From contig NHNW01000014.1 of assembly GCA_002786025.1 (NCBI GenBank), positions 248,001-312,000 on the forward strand: a DNA stretch of 64,000 nucleotides, given 5' to 3'. Below are positions 54,135-64,000 of the stretch, piece by piece (the stretch's first letter is position 1; the number at the start of each line of letters is the position of its first letter). The stretch comes from Zasmidium citrigriseum (taxonomy: Eukaryota > Ascomycota > Dothideomycetes > Mycosphaerellales > Mycosphaerellaceae). The notes under the pieces are model-generated. The model was given only the letters and a program-made list of their open reading frames with translations, ran no database searches and was not told where the DNA came from. The position numbers and the translations under genes are program-made.

Positions 54135-55589
54135 ATGCCTCGTCCAAGCCTACCGACACAGCTCAATCCTTTGCTCGAGGAAGAGAGGGCGCCATCTCGT
54201 GAGTGACACCGCGAAGCCGAGGAAGAGCGAGACCGCGCGCATGCGATATTCTAACACCTGGCGCGCGACAGATGAAATCCTCGTCGAACGGCGATGCCTG
54301 GGCCAGACGGAGCTGAAGGTCAAGCCAGGTCAGGTCGGCACTAGCAATGCGACCAAGCTGGAGAACCTAGGCGTGCTCGACTACGCTCACCTGCGCGTGC
54401 CTCTGCCGAAGGACCTGACGGGAAGCGGCATTTTCATGAAGGGCGCGAACCGCAAGTGGCCGGAGGCATACTTCTTGATGGTACGTTCGCGAACGCGTAA
54501 AGATGAGGGTGAATGAGGACTGAGAATGATGCGACAGCGACGTTCGAGCGACGGCTTCATCAGCGCAACGGGCATGTTCAAAGCTGCATTTCCATATGCG
54601 CAAGTGGAAGAGGAAGCAACTGAGAAGGACTACATCAAATCACTGAAAGAGGCGTCAAGTGAAGAGGTCGCCGGTAACGTGTGGATCGACCCCGGAAAAG
54701 GTGCGTGCCAACACATTTCACATTCCACTTTGTTTGCCCAATCTCACCTGTTTGCGCAGCGCTCGACTTGGCCCGCGAGTACGGCATTGAGCTGTGGATA
54801 GCCGCCCTGCTTGACCCAGAACCGATTGCCCACGGGACCAGTGATCCGAAGAAATCCATCAAATCGCCCCCGCCTTATAGCATGAAAGAGATGGCAAACG
54901 GTGCCGGTCGTTCGCCAGAGAAGCCGACACCAGCGAAGAGCGCCGCTGGTCGTCGGTCGACACGAGGCGCACGCAGCATGCGCTCAGAATCGCCGACGAT
55001 GGAGAAGACGAAGATGACTCCGCGCAAGATCGCAACCCCTCGCAAGTCGCGTAAAGGCCGCGCCGCAACCCTCGAGCCCCTCGAAGAAGACACAGCCGCA
55101 AAGGGTGAAGCCGTGAATGGTGACACTGTCAAGGTTGAGATTGAGAACACCACGGTTCCGGACGAGGATGGCGAAGAGCAGACGGAGTCGACGAAGGTCA
55201 ACATCACAATGCCGTCCGACCACCCCGATATGCCAATACCCAATGATTCGGCAGAGCTCCTGAAGCAGGCGAAGGCGACAGTCGCGGAGGCTCGCAAGAT
55301 TGACGGCACCGCGCCACGCACTCGCAAGGGCAAGAGAAAGGCCGAGGAGATGGTTGAGGAGGACGATGAGGTCGGTCTCGAGGGACCGTCGAATGCACGG
55401 CCAGCCAAGAAAGCGCGACCAGCAGAGACTGAGCTGCGAAAGGAGAAGATTCGCCGCCGTGCTCTCGCAGGCATTGCCGCCAGCTTGGCCATCGGGTGAG
55501 TACTGCAAATGCGTTTTCGACTTTAACATTACTAACATAATCACAGCTACCTCATACCAACCATTATGACGACCTTTGGCGCCGTATGA
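54135..55589 (+). CDS. BQT4: Bqt4-type APSES/KilA-N inner nuclear membrane protein
   Basis: Exons 54135..54198, 54272..54480, 54538..54700, 54760..55495 and 55547..55589 give 404 aa; all joins keep frame. After [17 protein letters not shown] the APSES/KilA-N domain runs through [60 protein letters not shown] and [20 protein letters not shown]. The middle is Lys/Glu-rich, with basic clusters usable as nuclear import signals. The last two exons encode a short hydrophobic tail ([20 protein letters not shown] and MTTFGAV), fitting a C-terminal membrane anchor. S. pombe Bqt4 tethers telomeres to the inner nuclear membrane. The layout distinguishes it from soluble APSES regulators such as StuA. Confidence 0.9.
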
Positions 55590-56376
55590 TGACTCGCCCA
55601 AGCCAAAACATACCCAACCCGAAATACCCCCCGGCGCAGTTTGCTCTTCCCAAATTTCTTTGCACCACCAGCGATACCACTACGTATTCTTGGGAGTTCG
55701 GAGCGTGCGATCAATCGATCTATTTTGACTGTTGGAAGAAAAAGGAGAGGCGTGTATGGAGGGAACTGAACAATCTCCGCGACAATGTGGCGGACTGAGG
55801 CCGCTCCGGCTTTCCCCCCGTGTCATTATCATCGCGGTGGGCTTGAGAGATGGGCCTGCTGTTGTTTTTGGGTGCGGCTTAGAGAGAAAGTAATGTCATT
55901 TGTCGGTCGAAATTCAGATTACTTTCCATCATTCTCCTTACGGTGCTCGCTATGGCGGTGGTCAGAGTGGAAGATATTCCCAGCGATCTCGAACTTCCTC
56001 ATCAGGGGCTAAGCTCTTGAGAAGCCTTTCCCGAGCTTGGAACCAGATGCTCGTTTCAAGAGAGCCGATTTGCGTTGGGCAGACTGCCGAGCCTCGCATG
56101 TGCAATCTAGGCCCCGTGTCTGCTCTACGCGAGGAATGGCAACTGTTACACGGCATGTCACCTTGCCGGTATTGGCCTCGGGCCCCGAAGATCATGACGA
56201 GCCGGAGACGTCAGTCTCGCAAGCGACGGCTATCTTGTGAGACGTCGCGGTGGCAAAAGCATCAATCTCGATGGGATCAAATGATTTTGAAGGTCAGGAC
56301 GCAAGTCGACAATGTTCCCCTGTATAGACAATTCATTCCCAATACTCCATAGCTCACAATGGCACCAGATCTGCCC
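55590..56376. other. Convergent 3' flanks of BQT4 and the gene at 56377
   Basis: About 790 bp; no gene seen. The 150-codon plus-strand frame 55900..56352 has no domain character. Confidence 0.45.
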
Positions 56377-57036
56377 CTAACCAATTTTCCCTACTCCCCA
56401 GGACTCGGGAATGTCCCTTTTCTCCTGCTCGATGTCCCATACACCCCCCTTGTCAAGCAACTTCTTCTGCCTCTGGACTTCTGCCTCCAAGTCCTCGATC
56501 CGGGCCTTGAGGCTAGATGTCTCTCGTGCATGCTCAATGTCTTTCTGCTCGATGGCCTTCTGAACCGCCGCGGCAATCATGGCGCCTGGCACAGAGTGCA
56601 TTAGTCTTTGAAATCGTAGGGGTTACGATAGAATCATTGGAATTTCAAACTTACTAGTTTGAGCATCAACTTCTTCATCATCCGCAACGAGCTCTTCGGC
56701 CATAATACTCTCATAAAAGGCCTCCAGACGAGCGATCTCCCCCTTGTTCTTCTGCCCCGTATTCTTTGAGACATTCTTGGCGATATACGCTTCCTTGGTA
56801 CAGTGTTTCTGTTGGATGTGTACGGGGAGATGCTTCTTGTCCACGCGTGCGTAATCGCACATGATGGTTTCGCCGTCATCTGTCTCCATGGGGTAGCGAC
56901 AGAAGACTTCACCGGCCTCGTTGTTCGGGACGCCATTGTCGTCGACCTCCCAGAGTGGTAGGCCTTTCGGTCGGTCCATCAGGTTGGCATACTTCTGGTA
57001 GATGGCGGCATTGTAGATTGATTTTGTGCCTGGCAT
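56377..57036 (-). CDS. Small protein of unknown function with possible Cys/His zinc site and coiled coil
   Basis: Exons 56655..57036 and 56377..56585 give 196 aa. I do not recognise the family. The first half (MPGTKSIYNAAIYQKYANLM, GLPLWEVDDNG) has a Cys/His cluster: CRYPMETDD, then ETIMCDYARVDKKHLPVHIQ, then QKHC. Two Cys and an H-x4-H-type pair resemble an extended C2H2 finger with an unusually long first loop. The second half, after the intron, is a predicted coiled coil (KAIEQKDIEHARETSSLKAR, IEDLEAEVQRQKKLL). Frame, splice sites (GTAAGT..GCCAG) and codon use support a real gene. A nucleic-acid or protein-binding role is a guess. Confidence 0.65.
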
Positions 57037-57458
57037 ATTGAATGTGATTGTTGTGGAGAGTGTGCAATATTTTGATCTGTGTTCGTGGCAGAAAATGGAA
57101 AGAGGAGTGCTAGATATAGTGGCGGCGATGGCATGTGAATGACAACAGTGAGGAGCATTGCGAGGGCCAGATACGTCAGTTCAGTAGGCGATAATGCTCA
57201 TTGAGATGTCACAAGGACAACAGCATCAAGAACGACTAATGGAAATGAAGCATTGGAGGACGTACTTTGCAAACCATTCAATTCTTCATCTACATGAGAA
57301 AAAGCTCTAATGGAGAAAGAACCTCGCGGTCTCCTCCCTCCCGGGGTCGAGGTGCCCGATGCATGAATCTCTCAAAGCTGGTGTAGCTTTCTGTGTCCGT
57401 TTTCTCCTCTCAATGCATCATAATCGCGTGTTTTGTGGTCGTTGTAGTCGCGGGTTCT
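57037..57458. other. Spacer, unknown gene promoter / thioredoxin 3' flank
   Basis: About 420 bp; nothing recognised. Confidence 0.5.
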
Positions 57459-57980
57459 CTAGAGGTTGTTCTTGATAGCGGCCTCGAGAGCGGTTGGGTT
57501 GGCACCGACAACATCGCCGATCTTCTCGCCGTTCTTGAAGAGGAAGAAGGTGGGCATGGCGCGGACGGAGAGCTCCTGGGCGACTTCGGGGACCTCGTCA
57601 ACGTCGATCTTGAAGAAGCGGGCGTCGGGGTAGGCGTCGGAGAACCTGAAGATCGCATGTGTCAGTCTCTGCTTCTACAGCTGGGTTCTTTTAGTAATTA
57701 CTCACTTGACAACCTGAGGAGCGATGATCTTGCAAGGACCGCACCAGGTCGCAAAGCAGTCAAGGACGACGAGCTTGTCCTTGTGCTCCTCCATGGCCTT
57801 GTCGAACTCGGCCTTGTTGGCGAGGTTGTGGACTCCCTGCTTGCTCATTGTGGTGGTGAAGAATCGAGGACTCTGGGTGATGATCGGTTTGAACGCGTGC
57901 TGGATCGCGGGGCTTGTTGTTCTGCTAATGTGCGTCGATGTGAGTAGTGTTCGTCGAAAAGCTGCGGATGCGGACATCAA
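57459..57980 (-). CDS. Thioredoxin, with possible mitochondrial presequence
   Basis: Exons 57706..57980 and 57459..57645. From the ATG at 57980 the product is 153 aa; from the ATG at 57848 ([20 protein letters not shown]) it is 109 aa, the size of a classic thioredoxin. The redox site is [16 protein letters not shown], with the cis-Pro in [20 protein letters not shown]. The 44 residues before the inner Met are Arg/Ser/Thr-rich with no acidic residue ([20 protein letters not shown], then QSPRFFTTT), like a mitochondrial targeting sequence. One gene may thus give both a mitochondrial and a cytosolic enzyme through two starts. It reduces protein disulfides with thioredoxin reductase, absent from this window. 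Confidence 0.93.
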
Positions 57981-59181
57981 CAGCTATAAGAAGGGGCGAG
58001 TCGAGGGTGATATGTCAGAGGGATTTGAGATGAGGCGGCTATGGGTAATCGAGGCAAGGGAGGATGTTTCTAGTGCAAAATGCTGCTTAGGCAATCAGTT
58101 CGGCTTGCCCGCGCCGATTTGGACGCTTGCGGACCGGGGCTGGTGGGCGCTGCGGGAGCCGAGACCGGGATTGGAAGATGACGATAACAGGTGGCTCGAT
58201 TGAGGAGATATCGTAAGACGTACCTTGGATGTTGTGGATTAGTATGTATGCAGGTTTGGAATCGTGGTTGTTGGAAATGTCGAGGTAATCGCATGTGTCT
58301 CGCATGAGCATCGGCGTTCAAGCAGGTGGCGGCCGGAGTATGACGCCATCTCTTGGCCCCGCCATTGGCCCCTCGCCTCAAGGTTGCCCAAACGGGTGTT
58401 TCTCGACGACATCTCTTGAAGATAACATGTGATCGTCCGGCTATCACATGATTCTGCCTTGCTACCGACACTGTACTGGCGGTAAGAGTCTGTGAGCGAC
58501 GACAGTCTATTGAGGTTCTGGGATCTTCCTACGGATACGAAAATTTCTTCAGAATGGCGCTATTGTATCTGACAGAAAGGGAGAAGAGGGTATATTTATG
58601 GTTTATATTCGAAGTCAAGCTACCTAAGGTAATGTACAGGCTTTTGGGTAATCGATCTTGATGCTGCTCTATCCATGATCGCTCAGTCTCGAGCAGACCG
58701 CCGCTACCTAAGCCATCCAAAGAGAAGTCGTGCCCGTTGCCGAAGAGCTTGTAAAAGGAGAAAGAGGGGTCGATCCGATTCATATTCACCCTGGCCGTTG
58801 TTCTCAAAGGAGAAGTCGCAGTCTATGCCATTGAGAGGCTTGTCGGGCTGTTTGCCCTAAGCAAGTCAAAAGAGAGAAGCCAAGTGAATTCCAAGTATGC
58901 CCCGCTTTTTTGTGATTCTCGGGGGGAATGTCGCAATCCGAGCCATTGACAGGGTGTCCATGCCGTCGGCTCCAAGTAATTGTTGGAGAGAGAAGGGTGC
59001 TTTATACAGTTTCGTCCTGGTTGTGCTTTTCGAGTAAAATGGGGGATCCGAGGCCAGGATGGAGATGGCGAGCCATATAATCGCCGGGTTGTGGAAGAGT
59101 CAAGAAAGTTATGGGTTGTACAGTGTTCTCCAGTAGAAAGTCGCAGTCCAAGCCGTTGATTCGAGTGATGTGCCATTGAGA
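57981..59181. other. 1.2-kb spacer with degenerate C-terminal coding repeats
   Basis: No intact gene. On the minus strand, downstream of the 646-aa gene, four decaying copies of a segment reading roughly N-G-x-D-C-D-F-x-x-E-N lie between 58711 and 59160. The rest, towards the thioredoxin gene, shows nothing beyond its promoter. Confidence 0.5.
58711..59160 (-). repeat. Degenerate repeats of an NG-DCDF-EN peptide-coding motif
   Basis: Copies on the minus strand at about 59123..59160 (INGLDCDFLLENTV), 58914..58950 (VNGSDCDIPPENH), 58801..58835 (LNGIDCDFSFENN) and, weaker, 58711..58740 (GNGHDFSLDG). The annotated protein upstream ends EDMDMFPENTV. The copies are 80-210 nt apart and not all in one frame, so as a set they are not a coding unit now. 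Confidence 0.55.
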
Positions 59182-61235
59182 TCAGACCGTGTTCTCGGGG
59201 AACATGTCCATGTCTTCATCCTCGGCTCCAGATCCGGCTCCATTGGCACTGTCGGCTCTCTCCCGCTCGTCTGCCTTCTCCTTCGCGGCATTAGCCTCAG
59301 CAGCGGCAGCATCAGCATCCCTAGCAGTCTCTTCGTCTTCCTCGCCGTCTTCTTCATCGGAGCTATCCGGCTCTTCTGGATCCGGAAGCTGAACATTGGG
59401 GAAGACAGTGTGGAGACGATCATGATTGACGCGGATGTGATCCTGACATTCCGCGAACATCTGACCAACGAGCTCGATAATCTTGGTGTACTTGGGCTTG
59501 TACGCCGTATCGAACTCGTCAGAGGTTGGTAGCTTCAGGTCGACGTCGTCCAGGTCATGGAGATCGGTGATTGCTCGTCGGTTTCCTATGGCTTGGTGAT
59601 AAAGAGCCCGCCAACGGCACATCTCGATGTTGGCTTCCACGGCGAAGCGACAGCCATTCTCCAGGGAGAGAAGACCACCGCGCATTGCCCTATAGACTTG
59701 GTGCTTGCGGCGGTTGAAGCGCTTCTCGTCGTCGTCAGCTCCCTTTGGGGGTGGCGGCAGGTCGTATCTCCTGCAGAACTCCTTTGTCTTGGTGTTCCAC
59801 GTCTTGCGGATGTTCTTGAATCTCACCTTAAGAGGCACGCCGCAGTAGACGGGTAGAGTCCCCTTCTTCTCGATCTCTCTTACCACTTCGCTGGATACGT
59901 GGCCGAGGTAGACTTCGATGTCTCCAGGGTCCTCGTCGACCGATGCCTTGAGAAAGTAGTCGCCGAAGTCAATATTCTTGCCACGCCCGTCATCGCCGTA
60001 GCCCTTCTTTGGTGCAGCTCTCGGATCGGTTCTGTTCGGCATCTGTAGGAGGTTAGAGGCCACTCAGAGTCAATGGGTGCAGTGTACGACTTACTCTCCC
60101 GGCCCTCACTTCTGCCTTCGCATGCTTACGAGCTTGCTTGGAAGTGAAGAAATACTTCTGCTTGGGAAACTTGCCACGATTTCCGCCAAAAGGATCAGGA
60201 CCAGGCTGATGGTTGCGGCCACCGGAGTACGGTCCGCCGGCGTTGCTGCTGGGAGTGGACGCACGGCTGCCACCCATTGGGGTGTTTTGACGCTGCAGAC
60301 GCTTGGATTCCTTGCCCTCCACTTTCATGAATTCGACTGGAAGGACAACGAGTTAGCAAATGTCTTGGGCTCGCCTCTTGTCCAATAGCTTACGCACCCT
60401 CTTCTTCGATAGTCGCAGTGTTGTTACGCCTCTTCGCATCATAGATCCTCTTGATCTCGGCGAAAAGGACTGAGATCGGATCCTCTTCATACTCATCGTC
60501 GCCGCCAGCAGGGGTCATGGAACGGCCACGAGCGTACTGGTTCTCTCGCTGCATGCGTCGACGAGATTCCATCCTCAACCAACCAACCTCATCGTGGCGG
60601 TTCAACTTGCCTCTCCTGTGCTTGTTTCGGAGATGGGGCGCTTGGTCCCGGAACTGGGCCGTCTCATATGCCTCAAGAGCTTCTGTGAATCCCGAGGGTG
60701 TCCTACCCCTACCTCGCTCTCTCCCATTACGAGACGGCGGCATAGGGCTCATAGTCATCGCAGCAGCTTGCTCGTCGTAGTTCGTTCGGAGACGAGTGGC
60801 AAGATCGCGTTGGCGACTGAGCGCTCTGTCGATGTTTTGGGCATTGCCCGCTTGGCCGTGACGTCTGTTCAGGACTGACCTACCCAGATTCAGGGGACGT
60901 GGAGTTGAAGATGGGAGAGCAGAGCTAGCACGGCTACCACCGCGGCCGTCGCGAACTGGGGCCATCAGGCTCGCAATGACATCTGGCGAATTCAGGTCCG
61001 TAACGGTGCTGGCAACAGAGTTCAGTCTGCCCCTTGGTGGCGGCGGGGGCATAGCCGAGTGGTAGCCATCGAGCGGGTCTGCGACAGCAAGGTCGCCCGG
61101 CTCGATAGACTGGACGATAGGGTCGGGAGCTTGTGCCTGGGGGTTCTCGTCTTGTCCCAGAGCCTCGTCTCCTACGCCGCCCGACATCATGAAGTCGTCG
61201 TCGTGGCTTGGGGAGTTGCGATCCTCGTCAGCCAT
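59182..61235 (-). CDS. Protein of unknown function, probably nuclear
   Basis: Exons 60398..61235, 60095..60336 and 59182..60042 give 646 aa from the ATG at 61235 (MADEDRNSPSHDDDFMMSGG); an ATG at 61265 adds ten residues. I do not recognise the family. The N-terminal 150 residues are Ser/Pro/Asp-rich; then come Arg-rich helices (RNKHRRGKLNRHDEVGWLRM), a basic KYFFTSKQARKHAKAEVRAG, and a compact-looking core (about 370-570: NIDFGDYFLKASVDEDPGDI, LPVYCGVPLKVRFKNIRKTW, RAMRGGLLSLENGCRFAVEA). The end is a strongly acidic and Ala-rich tail finishing MDMFPENTV. Basic patches plus the acidic tail suggest a nuclear or RNA/chromatin-associated protein, which is inference. A partly duplicated copy of the last codons lies just past the stop. 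Confidence 0.7.
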
Positions 61236-62541
61236 GTTGTAGAGGGGTATTGGGGTTGCTGTCAACTTGTTGTTGTGTTTTGAAGCCTGCAGTGGTGAAG
61301 GATTGGTGTGGTCGGTGAGTTTGGTGAGTTGAAGTAAAGGGTCAAGCTATAAGGTCTGAGCCGAAGATGTTGTGAGTCCTGTGATAACCAATGTTATTAG
61401 CATGTGTCAATCGATCAGCCGAAGGGACTACTGACCGGCTTTGACGACACGTATTGCCGTTCTCGGCAGCGACAAGAGCCTTGCAGGTTGCTGCTGATTA
61501 GCTCGCCAGTGCTGCGTGGGATTGAGAAGCGTAGGCTTGAGCGACCGCTGCACGGTCTGCCTTGTTGGGTGCGGCGAACGCCTGAGCTTGTGGTGTTGGC
61601 TTGTGGTCAGTAAGGTTTGTGGTTGATCTGCTAGTCGTACTGGTCAAGAAGGTCAATGAGGTCGTGGTTTTTGTTGTTGTCGTGAGAAGAGTTGTGGTTG
61701 TCAAGAAGAGGAAGAAGAAGAGCGCAGCAGATAAATAGGCCGCGGTGTCGCCCGCCACAGCTAGAATGAGAAGGAACGACCGCCGCAAAAGCACGTGAAG
61801 TGCTGCAGATGAAGCATGGATATAGATGGAACTGAAAGATCTGGCATGAAAGTCTTATGCTTTGATAGGGACAATAGTTTGGAGAAGAGAAATTGAGAAA
61901 AGTGAGGAGCAACACACGCCGAAAGCAATGGACGGTGATGAAGAAGATATGCAATCAGGATGTGAACGGACTGAGTATTTTGCATGGAAATAGGCAGAGG
62001 AATGGCTGAGCATCTCGAGGAAGCCATGAAATCTCGTAGACTTGGACAAGGTCTCATGGGCTTGGACCGTAGACGATTCTTCGAGATCGCCAACGATATC
62101 GAGAGGCGGGCTTCTTCGAGAATCATACAGTGGCGCCTGCAATAGCCTGTCTCGCGCTGCTCTTTAAGGACTAGAGGCTTCCCTGCGCACCAATCAGCGA
62201 ATACAACTTGAATTCCATTGAGACTGACCAAGTCTCTCGCCTTGTGACACTCTGACATCTTCAAGAGCGGTGATAGCTTTCCAGGTCTGGAATATCTTAA
62301 GACATTCAATAGAAAAGTTCCATTCTTGACGTTCGCTAGTAGCTCGGGGTATCAATCGATATACAAAAGGGAAGCAAAAGCTCCTCGCCGTCTCGTCGCT
62401 CGGTATTGCTCTAGATGAGCTCGAAATCAAAGCATGTTCTCTTTGAGCAGGCACATAACTTCCACTGGTGTGGTAGCAGGCCGGATCGAGCCGAAGGAGG
62501 TTGAATAGTATTACAGTAGGAGCACAAACGAGGGTATCCGT
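61236..62541. other. Spacer, unknown gene promoter / VCX1 3' flank
   Basis: About 1.3 kb. A 98-codon minus frame at 61498..61794 starts with a hydrophobic stretch but is otherwise Thr/Ala low complexity, and the 182-codon frame at 61761..62309 overlaps it; neither is convincing. A CAACAAC/GTTGTTG-rich low-complexity tract lies around 61610-61710. Confidence 0.45.
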
Positions 62542-64000
62542 TCAACCCGCAACCTCGCCATCTGGAGGATAGAACCACGCGGCGACGGCGATGATGAGGT
62601 ACCTAACAAACACAGTCAGTGTGTCTTCAAAACAAGCGCAACAGGGGAGGGTGGAACTCACGTGATCATCAATAGCACGCCTTCCAGCCAGTGTGACTTT
62701 CCGTCGTTGATCAGGTAGTTGACCAGCCAGATCGAGATGACGAGCACGACGACCAGGAAACCGTTGAAATCGAGAGTTAAGACGGCCGGAGAGCCGACGC
62801 CCCACCAGTTGAGCATGACCATGACAGGGAGCACAAGAAGGGCGATTTGCAAGCTGGATCCAATGGCAACACCGATCGCCAGATCCATCTTGTCCTTGAT
62901 GGCAACGGTCACGGCTGTAGCATGCTCTGCGGCGTTTCCGACGATGGGGAGCAGAATCAAACCTAGTGCGATGTTAGGGATATCACATGTGCTTGCAGGC
63001 GCTATGACTTACCGATAAACTCCTGAGAGACGTCCTTCGAGATAGCAGTAATGGCCGACACCATATATTCTGCACACAAGGCTATAAAGACAGTCGACAC
63101 GGCCAGTGTGACCAGAGACCCAATGACGGTGAGAGAAGGAGTCTCTTCCTCTTCCTCTTGCTCCTGCACGAGGTTTTCTCGGTTGATACCTCCACCAGCC
63201 GTGGCGGCACCGCTTGCAGCACCGATCATGGCAATTCCTTTCAACGCCTCGCCATCTTCTTTCTTGCCAGAGGACTTCTTTGGTGACTTCTGACTCGGCT
63301 CGTTGTACATGTCGACGTGCGTGCGCAGCTGGAAGAGAAGGTAGCAGGCGTATACGACGAGTAGCAGGACGGCTGTTCCGCGAGATGTTGGCGCAACTCC
63401 ACTGTCATCAGGAGAGAAGATCCTGAAAGCGGTTGGGATGATGAGACTGCCAATAGCCAGAGCGAGGAGCGATGCCGCTGTCTGCGCGACGGTGATGTTA
63501 AAGTGTTGCTCCAAACGGTTTATGCCTCCCAGGAAGAAGCACATTCCCATTACTAACAACAAGGACTCGTATCAGTATATGTCTTACAAAAGGTATTGGT
63601 CAGAGATCACCTAGGAGGAGGTTCGAAAGCATCGAGCCGATCAGCGAGGTTTGAACAATGAGCACCTTCTTCTGCGTCTAATAAATTGGTTAGCATCGAC
63701 CAAATCATATAATCGACCAAATCGAATAGATACCAAAGCTATTATCGACACGATCAACTCGACTGCGTTGCCGAAAGTGGCGTTCAGCAGACCGCCCAGG
63801 ACTTCTCCGATGTACATGGCCAGCTCCTCGGTAGCGTACGAAAGCATCGCAGCAAGTGGGATGATCGCGATGAAGTTGACCACAAAGACCGCCGTCTTGT
63901 CGACGCCAGAGTATTCCAGAGCAATGCCAACAGGCACCATGATCAGGAGAATGTTGATCCAAGAGAGAAACACCGCTCTGAGTTGGCTCATGATCGTGAT
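62542..64000 (-). CDS. VCX1: Vacuolar Ca2+/H+ exchanger, CAX family (partial at right edge)
   Basis: Exons 63734..64000 (open to the edge), 63611..63677, 63013..63552, 62662..62962 and 62542..62602. The two cation-selectivity repeats are intact: [20 protein letters not shown] and [20 protein letters not shown], the glutamates of GNxxE being the exchange sites. Up to eleven hydrophobic helices are seen, with a charged cytosolic loop ([18 protein letters not shown], then QEQEEEEET) between the halves, as in fungal Vcx1. An ATG at 63991 ([20 protein letters not shown]) would give 408 aa, but yeast Vcx1 has some 35 residues before this helix, so an upstream exon beyond 64000 is likely. It moves Ca2+ into the vacuole in exchange for protons and so limits calcineurin signalling. 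Confidence 0.93.

Noticed and set aside
61498..61794. 98-codon minus frame with hydrophobic start, possible small secreted protein
   Set aside because: The body is a Thr-run and Ala-rich low-complexity sequence from a GTTGTTG tract, with no Cys and no clear cleavage site; a chance frame is more likely.
61761..62309. 182-codon minus frame
   Set aside because: Overlaps the previous frame in another phase, has uneven composition and no domain; no splice or start support.

Overview
The window is nuclear DNA of a filamentous ascomycete (Pezizomycotina), most probably a Dothideomycete. The basis is that genes are closely packed on both strands and interrupted by short introns (mostly 48-77 nt) with GT..CTAAC/CTGAC-like..AG signals. 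The gene set is also fungal: a Pkc1-type kinase, a GH72 glucanosyltransferase, a Bqt4-type APSES protein, a Bud3-like exchange factor, an Atg18 PROPPIN, and single-pass membrane proteins of types common in this class. The lineage is inferred from gene content; no rRNA or other marker is present. No tRNA, rRNA, CRISPR array or intact transposon was recognised. I rebuilt 29 genes, with exon joins checked by frame and splice sites.

Layout. 1-3042: five head-to-tail copies of a small gene for a Myb/SANT-like nuclear protein, the leftmost cut by the window edge. 4092-7762: protein kinase C (PKC1). 9083-10243: LYC1-like GNAT acetyltransferase. 11290-14017: RING-IBR-RING ubiquitin ligase. 14421-16394: TBC Rab-GAP. 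16808-18526: cytosolic prolyl-tRNA synthetase. 18993-20636: fungal transcription-factor-like protein without a zinc cluster. 21157-22675: aldo-keto reductase. 23776-25555: secretory-pathway membrane protein with a Cys-rich ectodomain and an SH3 domain. 26424-27084: hemerythrin-like protein. 27116-28205: DCC1. 28646-33292: Bud3-like Rho GEF. 34007-35553: GH72 beta-1,3-glucanosyltransferase. 35920-38112: Ynd1-type apyrase. 39476-40435: PAN-like membrane protein. 40583-41406: glutamine amidotransferase. 42182-44594: PPS1 phosphatase. 46198-49683: TYW4. 50217-51686: ATG18. 52261-53114: RhoGDI. 54135-55589: BQT4. 56377-57036: unknown. 57459-57980: thioredoxin. 59182-61235: conserved-looking unknown. 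62542-64000: VCX1-type Ca2+/H+ exchanger, cut by the right edge.

Most genes are housekeeping and do not form a metabolic cluster. A Rho/cell-wall theme recurs (PKC1, Bud3-like GEF, RhoGDI, GH72 enzyme), but they are scattered over about 50 kb and I do not claim an operon-like unit.

The most unusual material is: (1) the Myb-like tandem array, whose four complete members all end in a psi-K-x-E (SUMO-type) motif followed by an acidic tail; (2) decaying repeats of the C-terminal coding segment of the unknown gene at 59182-61235, the first lying in frame just past its stop codon; (3) two 66-nt segments near 38.4-38.9 kb that encode nearly the same peptide with different codons inside an otherwise gene-free stretch; (4) a possible degenerate RhoGAP-like region in the Bud3-like GEF.
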